This document shows, piece after piece, positions 44,769-53,000 of a stretch of DNA of 64,000 nucleotides; position 1 is the first letter of the stretch, and every line of letters begins with the position of its first letter. The position numbers were made by a program, and so were the translations under genes. Under the pieces are notes generated by a model, which saw nothing but the letters and a program-made list of their open reading frames with translations, had not been told where the DNA came from and did not search any database. The stretch comes from Halomonas binhaiensis (GTDB taxonomy: Bacteria; Pseudomonadota; Gammaproteobacteria; Pseudomonadales; Halomonadaceae). Where the stretch lies: contig NZ_CP038437.2 in NCBI RefSeq assembly GCF_008329985.2, positions 2,046,001 to 2,110,000 of the forward strand, read 5' to 3'.

Positions 44769-45488
44769 ATGGCTAACGAAACAAATAATGGTCAGGCTTT
44801 AGGCAAGCCCCCTCATGCTGGTGTGCCGGGCAAGCCCCCTCATGCTGGCGTACCGGGCAAACCTCCTCATGCAGGCAATCCGCATGATGACAAGCCCCCT
44901 GTCTGTTTCGCTGCAGGCTCAATGATTGCCACACCTGAGGGTGAAGTGGCAGTGGAAACACTAGCCATTGGTGATCTGGTGATGACGGCGAGTGGTGAGC
45001 AGGTGGCCGTGAAGTGGGTCGGGCATCAGACCTTCCGCCCCGTGGCTTCCAGTGATGAGAACCTGCAGCCCGTGCGCATCAGCGCAGGTGCTCTGGAAAC
45101 TGGCAAGCCGAATCGCGATCTCGTTCTGACCGCTAGCCATGGTGTCATCATCGATGGGCTGGTCATCAATGCAGGTGCGTTGGTCAACCAAGGTTCCATT
45201 GACTTCGTTGCGTGGAATGAGCTGCCCGATACGGTGACCTATTACCATATCGAGACAGAAAACCATGAGGTCATTCTTGCCAATGGTACTGAGGCAGAGA
45301 CCTACATCGACTATATCGAGCGCAAGGCGTTCGACAACTACGACGAGTACGTGGCGCTCTACGGTACTGAAACGCGAATCGTCGAGATGCCGCACCACCG
45401 TATTTCGGCTCGCCGCCTGGTGCCCCTGGCCCTGCGTCAGCGCCTCGGTATCGAGCTGAATGAAGCACCGATGGCCAAGACTGCCTAA
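44769..45488 (+). CDS. Hint-domain protein 2 with GKPPHAGVP-repeat N-terminus
   Basis: A 239-residue paralogue of the gene just upstream. The N-terminal 45 residues are different: three copies of GKPPHAGVP / GKPPHAGN and a HDDKPPV end. Cys46 (CFAAGSMIAT) then starts a Hint domain nearly identical in protein and DNA to protein 1, with the same VLTASHGV and YHIETENHEVILANGT blocks. The unlike N-terminus joined to a near-identical domain points to recent duplication or gene conversion limited to the domain. AAGGAT lies upstream of the ATG. Confidence 0.85.
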   Translation: MANETNNGQALGKPPHAGVPGKPPHAGVPGKPPHAGNPHDDKPPVCFAAGSMIATPEGEVAVETLAIGDLVMTASGEQVAVKWVGHQTFRPVASSDENLQPVRISAGALETGKPNRDLVLTASHGVIIDGLVINAGALVNQGSIDFVAWNELPDTVTYYHIETENHEVILANGTEAETYIDYIERKAFDNYDEYVALYGTETRIVEMPHHRISARRLVPLALRQRLGIELNEAPMAKTA

Positions 45489-45529
45489 TAAGTATTTGGC
45501 AAGGCCTGAAGGTTCACGAGAGTGATACC

Positions 45530-45582
45530 GACAAAGCACCGGCCGGATACGGTTCATGCCCTTCTGGCCGGTGATCTTTGTC
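45530..45582 (+). terminator. Terminator after Hint gene 2
   Basis: A two-part stem: GACAAAG / CTTTGTC outside and CACCGGCC / GGCCGGTG inside, with a 21-base loop. No clear T-run follows. Confidence 0.55.
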
Positions 45583-45632
45583 AATGTACCTCTGTGTCGA
45601 AAGTACAATGACAGGTTGATGCAAGTGCAGCT

Positions 45633-47981
45633 ATGGACGATGTAACGGTAAAAAGCCGCTCAGGGGATGCCGAGCAGAAAAAGCGTGTTTTCCAGCAGGC
45701 ACAACGCGCCATGACAGTAGGAGACCTGGACCAGGCAGAAATGCTGGTTGTCCAGGCCATGCGTTCGGGTAGCCCTCATCCTGGCGTGCGGCGCCTATGG
45801 GTTCGAAGTGCCTTGCGTCAGGGCAAGGTCGCTGCCGCCAGAATGCGAGCGGAAAGAGCTGCCAAGGCACAGCCGAATGATGCCGAGTTTCTTGTGCTTG
45901 CTGCCCAGTCCATGGCAGCGGCTGGCCGTCCTCGCAGGGCCTTGAAACGCCTTGATATAGCCATCTCGCGTTGGCCCGACGACTTTCGGCCACGGCTTTT
46001 GAAGTTCAATCTCCTGCAGCGGCTTGGACTCACCTTGCCAGCATTGAAAGTGCTGAAGCGCTTACGCAAGCATTGGGCGGACCAGCCAGATGTGCTGCTG
46101 GCTGCTGCTGAGTTCTATCGCAATCATGGTCGTCTCCGTGCTGCGAGGGGACTGCTTGAACATCTACGACACCATCATCCGCAACATCGCCAGGCCCGCG
46201 TCGTACGGATGGATCTGGCCAATGTAGCAGCTGACGGTCAAGAGCCGTCTCCATTACCCGACTTGTTGTCGACAGTGCGCGATAGTGCATTGCTTTCATC
46301 CGCTGATGCAGCGGAGCTCCTGCAGGCAGTGAAGTTTGCCAAGGTTTCGGAACTTGCATCCTTGTGCGAGGAGGCCTTGGAGCTCCTGGGAGACCGAGTC
46401 GACCAACTGCCGGAACAAGATCAACTGATGCTGTTCCGGCAAGCCGAGCGTTTGGGGCATACAGAAGTCGCACATCGAGCTCTCGCCGGGATACTGGATA
46501 GTGGCCCACGCCGGGGCCCCGTCGCTCTAGCGCTTTTTCGCAAAGCCATGACCTCGCTGGGTAGCCAACAGGCTGATGTGGTGGCATCGCGTCTATTGCG
46601 CTATATCCCGAAGGCCCAGCAGGCTTCGGTTGCGGCAGATTTTGCGCTGCTGGTGGATGGGCCGCATATGGCGCTCGATCGTTTGCGTCGCGATAAACGC
46701 CAGCGGCGCTCCCCTCAGGAAGCTCTTCAGCTTGCTCGTTTCCTGCGACTCGGCAATCCTGAGCTTGGCTTGCGCTATCTTCGCTTCTGCCGCAGGCATT
46801 GGCCTGATGAGGTTAATCTCAGCTTGTTGCATGCCAAGCTGCTGATGGATGTTGGTCGGCCCAACGCCGCGCGCAGAGTGCTCTCCACGCCGATTCCCGC
46901 TGCTCGACACAATGAGTTTACTCAGACGCGAGCTCACAGCCTGTTGGAGAGCGGGCGCTTGCGCGCGACAAGGCAGGAGCTCGAAAAGGCTCGTGACTAC
47001 ATCCCTGACAACGGGATTGTCGCCATGCGTCTGCGAACGCTGATCACGCTTGGACGAGAAGATGATGCACGGTCCCTCATTTCAGAGGCCCAGCGTCGAG
47101 GGATGAACAATCGAATTACTTCTGGTCATTTTTCGACTTCCCTACATGGAAGCCTGATGAGTGATCTGGCATTGTATCGCCACGAACAGGCAGCCTTGCC
47201 ACCAGGTGAATACGATGACTATTTGGCGGCTCGCTACGTCCATGCCGCTAGCACCGTGATCGAGCGTCACTCCGAACACACCACTTCACCTGCCTATACC
47301 GGGCAGCGCCTGATACCGCGTCGGGTGTTCCAGTACTGGAATGAGAGTACTCCGCCCGAGACCGTGATGGAGATCATGCAATCCTGGTCCAGTCTGCCGA
47401 ATGTGGAGTATGTTCGCTTCGATAGCCAACAGGCACGTACCTTCCTGAGAGACACTTTCGGGGCTGATTACGAACGTGCCTTCAGGCTGGCGAATAATAC
47501 TGCGGAAGGGGCTGACCTGCTGCGTCTTTGCTACCTGCGCCACTATGGTGGTGTCTATGCTGATGCAGATGATCGGATGTGTGGCAAATGGAATGCGCTC
47601 ATTCCTGCAGGGGTGGGGCTGGTCTGCTTTCAAGAGCCTTTCAATATCCTGGCCAATAACGTCATTGCGGCTGTTCCAGGACATCCTGCGATTGTGCGAG
47701 CCTCCGAGATGGCAGCTGAAGCACTGCTGTCGCGCGATAATGAGAATACCTGGAGCAAGACGGGACCTGGGCTGCTGACACGCGCGGTTGCCAGCTATCT
47801 GAAGGCGTCCAAGCCTTCACGACCGGAAGAGAAGGTGGCCATCCGGCCAAACTACATACTGCGCAGACAGGCTCAGATCCATATCCAGTTACCGCACAAG
47901 AAAACTCGTGGCTACTGGAATGCCGCCAACACGACCGGAGTTGATATGACGTCATTCTTCACTGGGGATGAGCGCGGCTAG
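45633..47981 (+). CDS. Helical-repeat (TPR-like) protein with GT32-type glycosyltransferase domain
   Basis: The 782-residue protein has about 530 residues of helix-turn-helix repeats, TPR-like (AKAQPNDAEFLVLAAQSMAA, AGRPRRALKRLDIAISRWPD). A C-terminal Gly_transf_sug domain follows (about 560-760): IPRRVFQYWNESTPPETVM, ANNTAEGADLLRLCYLRHYG and the DXD metal motif in GGVYADADDRMCG. GT32 enzymes transfer sugars from nucleotide donors, often to proteins or glycans. The TPR-like part probably holds the acceptor. No signal or membrane segment is seen, so it is cytoplasmic. It follows the two Hint genes in the same direction, 144 bp after the second. The start has no strong ribosome site. Confidence 0.85.
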   Translation: MDDVTVKSRSGDAEQKKRVFQQAQRAMTVGDLDQAEMLVVQAMRSGSPHPGVRRLWVRSALRQGKVAAARMRAERAAKAQPNDAEFLVLAAQSMAAAGRPRRALKRLDIAISRWPDDFRPRLLKFNLLQRLGLTLPALKVLKRLRKHWADQPDVLLAAAEFYRNHGRLRAARGLLEHLRHHHPQHRQARVVRMDLANVAADGQEPSPLPDLLSTVRDSALLSSADAAELLQAVKFAKVSELASLCEEALELLGDRVDQLPEQDQLMLFRQAERLGHTEVAHRALAGILDSGPRRGPVALALFRKAMTSLGSQQADVVASRLLRYIPKAQQASVAADFALLVDGPHMALDRLRRDKRQRRSPQEALQLARFLRLGNPELGLRYLRFCRRHWPDEVNLSLLHAKLLMDVGRPNAARRVLSTPIPAARHNEFTQTRAHSLLESGRLRATRQELEKARDYIPDNGIVAMRLRTLITLGREDDARSLISEAQRRGMNNRITSGHFSTSLHGSLMSDLALYRHEQAALPPGEYDDYLAARYVHAASTVIERHSEHTTSPAYTGQRLIPRRVFQYWNESTPPETVMEIMQSWSSLPNVEYVRFDSQQARTFLRDTFGADYERAFRLANNTAEGADLLRLCYLRHYGGVYADADDRMCGKWNALIPAGVGLVCFQEPFNILANNVIAAVPGHPAIVRASEMAAEALLSRDNENTWSKTGPGLLTRAVASYLKASKPSRPEEKVAIRPNYILRRQAQIHIQLPHKKTRGYWNAANTTGVDMTSFFTGDERG

Positions 47982-48184
47982 CATTTTGCAGCTCTCATTG
48001 CTGCCATGCGCCGTGTTCTGCGGAAGCTGAAGTCGGGTAGTTCTTTTTCATTAGAATGAGGAATTACCCGGCTAATGCTTAAGTAATCTTAGAATGTCGT
48101 ACATTTTTGCCGGTTGTTTATCATGCGTGGTGACTGCATTAATTCTTTTGTGCTACTGATTTCCCTTGCCATGTGCAAGAGGAA

Positions 48185-48397
48185 ATGCAGATGTTGTCCC
48201 GTTATGGAGTGACGTCGAGGCCGTTATCGCCTAACACGCCCGACCGCGAGTGGTTAATAGTCGATATGCGAAATTCCTGTCATCACGTATATGCCAGGTT
48301 CGCTACAGAGCTTGAAGCCCGTGCCACCGCAGCCCGTTTGTGCTTTGAAGTCGAAATGGAGAGGTTGCGTGGTCCCAGCGAGAACCAGGATGAATAG
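48185..48397 (+). CDS. Small hypothetical protein
   Basis: A 70-residue soluble protein (core EWLIVDMRNSCHHVYARF, then a charged helix ATELEARATAARLCFEVEME). The EWLI-strand plus helix composition is typical of small conserved Halomonas proteins, but I recognise no named family. GAGGAA lies close to ATG 48185; ATG 48191 and GTG 48173 are alternatives. Confidence 0.5.
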   Translation: MQMLSRYGVTSRPLSPNTPDREWLIVDMRNSCHHVYARFATELEARATAARLCFEVEMERLRGPSENQDE

Positions 48398-48587
48398 TGT
48401 ATGGGAAAGGGGGCTCGGAAAAGAGAAGGCCAGTAGCAGGCTAATTTTCTGGGGGGCGGTATTTTTTGCACCGTTGGGAGGAAGACGGTTGCTTGGAGGG
48501 TAGGTGCTTGATAAGGCTGGCAATACTTGCCCAATGAGCACCAGGAGCGTTATCCCTTCGTGGGGTTTATGGACATGAATACATACA

Positions 48588-48662
48588 TGGCCCCGCGAAT
48601 CTAGCGGGGCCAGTAGAGAGGAAAGCTATCCGGAAAGCGGCGAAGCTGTTTTCCGGATAGCT
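48588..48662 (-). terminator. Two hairpins downstream of the GST gene
   Basis: A 13-bp stem AGCTATCCGGAAA / TTTCCGGATAGCT (48624-48662) lies directly at the GST stop. It is followed by a 9-bp stem TGGCCCCGC / GCGGGGCCA (48588-48612). Either could end the minus-strand transcript. Confidence 0.55.
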
Positions 48663-49287
48663 AGTTTCTCTCCATCGCTGTGAACGCTTGCGCGATGCGT
48701 GGCGGTGCAGTGGGGCGCTTATACATGTGTTCCAGATAAGCAAGCAGATAAGGACAATCGGCCAGCAAGTCTTGCTCATTGGCCCAGTCCATCAGATAAG
48801 CTGTCACGCAATCTGCAGCCGTGATGCTGTCTCCTGCGATAAAGCGTCGTCCTTCCATGTGCTGGTCCAGTATAGCGGCCATATCGACAAAATCCTGTCT
48901 TGCAAGCTCGATGTCAGCAGGTAGTCGCTTGTCTTCCGGATACAGCATGGTATGCCGTGCCATTCTCCATAAGGGCTGTTCGAGCTCTGTCATCGCAAAC
49001 ATGATCCAGCGATAGACTTGCGCCCGTTCCTTCAAGCCTGCAGGCAGTAATCCTTTATCGGGATGCTTTTCCGCTAGATAAAGGACGATAGCCGCGGACT
49101 CTGTGAGAATGAGGTCGTCATCTACCAGAACCGGGACCTTTCCTGCCGGGTTGAGGTGGAGGAAGTCAGGATGCAGGTGCTGGCCCTTGACGAGGTTGAC
49201 CGATATGAACTCGCATTCTATGCCCAGCTCTTCCAAGCCCCAAAGAACACGGAGTGATCGCGTTGGACCAAATCCATACAGCTTCAT
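48661..49287 (-). CDS. Glutathione S-transferase family protein
   Basis: A 208-residue soluble protein with a thioredoxin-fold N-terminal domain (MKLYGFGPTRSLRVLWGLEE, KVPVLVDDDLILTESAAIVL) and an all-helical C-terminal domain (about 90-205). The residue after KLYGFGPT is Arg/Ser, as in beta-like and Ure2p-type GSTs; the VPVL-D-x-x-LTES glutathione-binding motif is intact. The substrate is unknown. GGAG precedes the ATG. Confidence 0.9.
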   Translation of the reverse strand: MKLYGFGPTRSLRVLWGLEELGIECEFISVNLVKGQHLHPDFLHLNPAGKVPVLVDDDLILTESAAIVLYLAEKHPDKGLLPAGLKERAQVYRWIMFAMTELEQPLWRMARHTMLYPEDKRLPADIELARQDFVDMAAILDQHMEGRRFIAGDSITAADCVTAYLMDWANEQDLLADCPYLLAYLEHMYKRPTAPPRIAQAFTAMERN

Positions 49288-49967
49288 TGTGATGCTCCTG
49301 TAACCAGATTCTATTCATGGTGAAAGAAGGATCTGGCCAAGTAGCTGACCGCACGTTTTTCGGCGTCGTAGCCCAGACCCCTTGCATGACACATGCCGTG
49401 CTTTGGTACATGTCATTCACTGTCAGGGTCGAACGAGCCACCGTGGTATCGACATTATTGCCGGCTACCGATCAGGTTCGATGAGTATCACGAAGTCGGC
49501 AATTTTTCATCGTCCTTGCGTTCTCGCTGTGCAGCATGGGGTGCAGAAACAATTTCGCGAGCACTTTGGCTCGAGGCATTGATCCTGTTATCGATGTGGT
49601 TCAGCAGCACCAGTTGGGCGACAAGGAAGGAAAAGCAGATGAGCAGGCTTTTTAACATGTGAGCATCCATCGTCATGCCAGGGGATTGTTAGCATGCAAT
49701 GTAACATGATGTTAGCCATGTCGCAGCACGCTTGTTCGACAGCTCTATAACCATCTTTCTTCTTGGCGGGGGGAGTGGTGGTGCCGGGGATTGCGATACA
49801 TCAGGTCATTGCCGTGGAAAGTCCGCAAGAAGCGTGTTTTTGGTGCACCACGCATGCTCAGGACGCATGAGAATAGAGGAAAGTGTGTTTATATGGTGCA
49901 TTGAGTCATATTGTAATTCGTTGTTTCAGACTAGATAAGCACTGTTTCATGATAATACAAACTTTGT
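49288..49967. other. Spacer between the GST gene and peptide gene 5
   Basis: About 680 bp. Apart from the small open frame at 49488-49658, nothing coding is supported. Confidence 0.4.
49488..49658 (-). CDS. Possible small membrane-anchored protein
   Basis: A 56-residue frame beginning MLKSLLICFSFLVAQLVLLN, a basic start plus one hydrophobic helix, followed by a hydrophilic, charged tail. It looks protein-like, but no ribosome site stands before ATG 49658 (or the alternatives at 49670 and 49676). Function unknown. Confidence 0.33.
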   Translation of the reverse strand: MLKSLLICFSFLVAQLVLLNHIDNRINASSQSAREIVSAPHAAQRERKDDEKLPTS

Positions 49968-49996
49968 TTGACGAAATGGCTTTGCCAAACAATAGT
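49968..49996 (+). promoter_or_regulatory. Promoter of microcin-like peptide gene 5
   Basis: TTGACG (49968-49973), 17 bases, AATAGT (49991-49996), 55 bases before the ATG. It includes the same AACAATAGTTGA as the gene 4 promoter. Confidence 0.62.
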
Positions 49997-50051
49997 TGAC
50001 TAGCTGTCACTGCTCTAAAAACCATGATCAACGCAGGAATGGGAGAAGGTA

Positions 50052-50297
50052 ATGTCTGAGTCTACTATTCGTACTTTGAGTGAAGACGAAGTTGGTATGG
50101 TCGCTGGTGGTATCAGTTTTGATCAGGCCTATTCAGACTTCAAGGAAGGCGGGGCTTTACTGGGTGCAGGTGCAGGTGCATTGATTGCAGGAGCCTATAC
50201 TGGCATCGCTTTGACGCCAGCATTGATCCTGGGCTCATTGGGTGGCCTTCTGGGGGGAACCTTGGGCTGGGAGCTTCCGAGCGAGGCATATACTTAA
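50052..50297 (+). CDS. Microcin-like double-glycine peptide precursor 5
   Basis: An 81-residue precursor. The leader is MSESTIRTLSEDEVGMVAGG. The 61-residue core starts ISFDQAYSDFKEGGALLGAG, has AYTGIALTPALILGSLGGLL like peptides 1 and 7, and ends differently (GWELPSEAYT) without the TGG repeats. It has several small-residue GxxxG/GxxxA spacings, as in helix-packing bacteriocins, and no Cys. GGAGAAGG lies before ATG 50052. Own promoter and terminator. Confidence 0.83.
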   Translation: MSESTIRTLSEDEVGMVAGGISFDQAYSDFKEGGALLGAGAGALIAGAYTGIALTPALILGSLGGLLGGTLGWELPSEAYT

Positions 50298-50329
50298 TCA
50301 GCCTGCCCCTGTTATGTATGGGTGGAAAT

Positions 50330-50352
50330 AGGCAATGCATCAAGCATTGCCT
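50330..50352 (+). terminator. Terminator of peptide gene 5
   Basis: A 9-bp stem AGGCAATGC / GCATTGCCT, loop ATCAA, then GTTTTATTT. It carries the same GGCAATGC word. Confidence 0.85.
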
Positions 50353-50617
50353 GTTTTATTTGAAAAATAATAACAACCTGCCTGACGGGCTTGATAACAA
50401 CAAAGTCTGTTGGACAAGGCAGGAGTTCGAGGCGTAGTGAACTCGAAGCGCGGTGTCAGACGATCCTGATTAGGATCATCCAGGATGAAGTCGTGCAGTA
50501 ATTTGAAATAGTTACATGCAATGAATGTCATCCTGAGATAGGGGGTCTGACACTTAACGATAACCCATGGTAATTCCGGTGATCCGGTAATCCATAGGCC
50601 AACCCAGTCGAGGAGAC

Positions 50618-51367
50618 ATGACAATGAGTACAAGCATCGAGGATATCATCAAGGACATCGTTGAAGATGTCGTCGAGAACATCCAAGACGTGATTGAGGA
50701 AGAACTTCTGCCTGCCATCGAGGACGCCGTAGGGGATATTGCCGAACAAGTGCAAGACGCGCTTGAAGAAGCTGGAATCTGTTTTGCGGCGGGCTCAATG
50801 ATTGCCACACCGGATGGTGAAGTGGCAGTGGAGACGTTGTCTATCGGTGATCGGGTGATGACCGCGAGTGGCGAGCAGGTTGCAGTGAAATGGATTGGTC
50901 ATCAGACCTTCCGTCCTGTGGCTTCAGGCAGTGAAAAGCTTCGCCCCGTGCGCATCAGCGCAGGTGCCCTGGAGCCTGGCAAGCCGAACCGTGACCTCGT
51001 TCTCACCGCCAGCCACGGTGTCATCATTGATGGGCTGGTCATCAATGCCGGCGCACTGGTCAACCATGGCACGATTGACTATGTCTCGTGGAATGAGCTG
51101 CCCGATACGGTGACGTATTACCATATCGAGACAGAAAACCATGAAGTCATCCTTGCCAATGGCACTGAAGCGGAGACCTACGTCGATTATATCGAGCGCA
51201 AGGCATTCGATAACTACGCTGAATATGTAGCGCTTTATGGCAACGAGACGAGAATCGTCGAAATGCCGCGGCATCGCATCTCCGCACGCCGCCTGTTGCC
51301 TTTGGCCCTGCGCCTGCGTCTTGGTATCGACATGGATTCTGTACCTGAGATTGCCAAGACGGCCTGA
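50618..51367 (+). CDS. Hint-domain protein 3 with acidic helical N-terminus
   Basis: A 249-residue protein with a third type of N-terminal segment: an amphipathic acidic helix of about 50 residues (IEDIIKDIVEDVVENIQDVI, LPAIEDAVGDIAEQVQDALE). Cys55 in ICFAAGSMIAT starts a Hint domain closely similar to those of proteins 1 and 2 (VLTASHGVIIDGLVI, YHIETENHEVILANGT). Its DNA has diverged more than that of genes 1 and 2, so it is the older copy. GAGGAG lies before the two possible starts, 50618 and 50624; the second has the better spacing. Confidence 0.84.
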   Translation: MTMSTSIEDIIKDIVEDVVENIQDVIEEELLPAIEDAVGDIAEQVQDALEEAGICFAAGSMIATPDGEVAVETLSIGDRVMTASGEQVAVKWIGHQTFRPVASGSEKLRPVRISAGALEPGKPNRDLVLTASHGVIIDGLVINAGALVNHGTIDYVSWNELPDTVTYYHIETENHEVILANGTEAETYVDYIERKAFDNYAEYVALYGNETRIVEMPRHRISARRLLPLALRLRLGIDMDSVPEIAKTA

Positions 51368-51730
51368 GCCTCTATTGCATGATCTATAGCACGGCCAGAC
51401 ATGACGCATTGTCTGTCTGGTTGGTGGAGGGCAGCAGACACGGCGCCTACGGACAGAGGTTGTCCAGCGACTCGTCAGCCAGCGCCAATCGCAGAGCCAG
51501 GCCAGCAGAAGGGGCGTGTCGTGGTTAGCGCAAGACGAGTCGCCAAGTGATTTGCCAAGGAGTTCTGGTGCCCTTGATCATGTCTTGCCATGAAAGGACA
51601 TTCCTTGAGCTGCGTGCCAGTGCATGCGGTGGGGCAGCTGCATGACTCAGGCAGAGAGCCAAAGGGCGAGAGGGCAGTTACACCATCTAACTCCTTGTAA
51701 ATTATTGCTTATCAACTTCACGATTCAAGA
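51368..51730. other. Spacer downstream of Hint gene 3
   Basis: About 360 bp. A short inverted repeat CCAGACA / TGTCTGG (51395-51420) may end the Hint transcript but has no T-run. No gene is seen. Confidence 0.4.
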
Positions 51731-51760
51731 TTGACCTGAGCTTGGTGGGGCGAAAATAAT
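51731..51760 (+). promoter_or_regulatory. Promoter of microcin-like peptide gene 6
   Basis: TTGACC (51731-51736), 18 bases, AATAAT (51755-51760), 38 bases before the ATG. It is a variant of the shared peptide promoter. Confidence 0.5.
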
Positions 51761-51798
51761 CGCATTGAACCACCAATATTCCAATTCCGGAGAAAGTC

Positions 51799-51993
51799 AT
51801 GAGTGAATCAACGATGCGTACTTTAAGCGATAATGAGCTCGACGCCGTTTCTGGCGGTTTCAGCTTTGAGCCGTCTATCTCAATCAATGGTACTGAGTTT
51901 TCATTCGATGAGTTGTCGGGTTTTGCACAGGGAATGCTGGAAGACACGGTAGAGAGCTTCCTGACCGGTTTCCTGGGCAGCTTCTTCCGCTGA
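51799..51993 (+). CDS. Microcin-like double-glycine peptide precursor 6
   Basis: A 64-residue precursor with the leader MSESTMRTLSDNELDAVSGG. The 44-residue core is acidic and aromatic: FSFEPSISINGTEFSFDELS, then an amphipathic helix GMLEDTVESFLTGFLGSFFR. It shares F-x-FEP and TEFS with the minus-strand peptide 2, so these two may form a second subfamily or a pair. No Cys. GGAGA lies before ATG 51799. Confidence 0.78.
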   Translation: MSESTMRTLSDNELDAVSGGFSFEPSISINGTEFSFDELSGFAQGMLEDTVESFLTGFLGSFFR

Positions 51994-52023
51994 GCTGATC
52001 TTGGTGCATCGGTGTCAATAGAG

Positions 52024-52043
52024 GCTCCACTGCAGAGTGGAGC
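52024..52043 (+). terminator. Terminator of peptide gene 6
   Basis: An 8-bp stem GCTCCACT / AGTGGAGC, loop GCAG, then TTTTTATTT. It lacks the shared GGCAATGCC word. Confidence 0.85.
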
Positions 52044-52203
52044 TTTTTATTTGGCCGCTGTGAATTCAGGACCGGCTCCGTATGGCTGACTGACAAGTCA
52101 CGACTGTGTCACCTGGTGTAGTGGGGAGCAGCCGTTTCTGTGTTGGACCCAGGACCCTCTGTCCGTGGCAGGAGCAAAGTGATCGGTTGAGATGATCGAC
52201 CTG

Positions 52204-52521
52204 TCAGGTGGTGCGCTTGGTCTGTTTGCGCAGGGAAAAGAGGCAATCCCAGTCGACATCAATCTCATCGCCAATGAAGCTGACGCGCTGATTATGCTGG
52301 CTGGTTACCCCGATGATCCTGACATGGTAGCGGTTGTCAGACAGCAGCCTCAGAACTAACAAGGTGAGAAGCTGGCCGCTCTCGTTCTGTGCATGGGCGA
52401 GGTCCCCGGCGGACAGGAACTTGGCATCATCGCTAGGTTCGTCTGCTCGTATCAGCGCATTGTCGTCCACTTTATCGTCCACTTTCTTCACCTCTCGATG
52501 ACGGTATGAGCCTAGATTCAT
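52204..52521 (-). CDS. Hypothetical protein
   Basis: A 105-residue soluble protein with a charged N-terminal third (basic plus acidic repeats KKVDDKVDD). A beta-like part follows (QLLTLLVLRLLSDNRYHVRI, VSFIGDEIDVDWDCLFSLRK). No family is recognised. It is antisense to the direction of the flanking peptide genes. Confidence 0.5.
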   Translation of the reverse strand: MNLGSYRHREVKKVDDKVDDNALIRADEPSDDAKFLSAGDLAHAQNESGQLLTLLVLRLLSDNRYHVRIIGVTSQHNQRVSFIGDEIDVDWDCLFSLRKQTKRTT

Positions 52522-52907
52522 AGCTCCATGTCATTAGAGTAGCACTGATATCACCCGAACTGAGCTGAGCGCGACCGTCTACATGTGTGCGCATTGTATT
52601 GAATCTTCACGTATTTGCCTGGAGATACCGGTTTCACCCTAGCTGCTTTCACAGATCAGTGCGGTCTGTAATGTAACGTTGTGCAGGATAATGTTCTTAT
52701 ATATGAAGTACGGTGTTCTTGTTTTTCTTCTGCGAATGGAAACCTAGATGCAGGGGCGCATGATTTGTCTCTTGGGTTACGTGGAAGAAATGCATGCACC
52801 TGCATGAGGCGCTGGGCGCTGTGAGTAGAAAAACCATGAGGTGTTTCCAAAAGACAATCTAAAGTTACATAAAGGACAATGACTCTCAAAAACAACACAA
52901 TATATTT
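52522..52907. other. AT-rich spacer before peptide gene 7
   Basis: About 385 bp without a supported gene. It becomes strongly AT-rich towards the peptide promoter. Confidence 0.4.
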
Positions 52908-52936
52908 TTGACTCATGCTGGCTTATCGCCAATATT
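52908..52936 (+). promoter_or_regulatory. Promoter of microcin-like peptide gene 7
   Basis: TTGACT (52908-52913), 17 bases, AATATT (52931-52936), preceded by C, 64 bases before the ATG. It matches the other peptide promoters. Confidence 0.58.
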
Positions 52937-53000
52937 TTAAAAGCTGTATGTCTTTTCAAAAAAGAAAATCGCAGTCTGCAACGCAAATCTAGGGGGAATC

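Noticed and set aside
43617..45608. Long minus-strand open frames (about 215 residues) antisense to Hint genes 1 and 2
   Set aside because: They are mirror frames kept open by the near-identical coding sequence of the Hint domains on the + strand; no ribosome site or domain.
49732..49938. Plus-strand 68-residue frame upstream of peptide gene 5
   Set aside because: No double-glycine leader of the family pattern (the early GGG run is not in the right context), no ribosome site.
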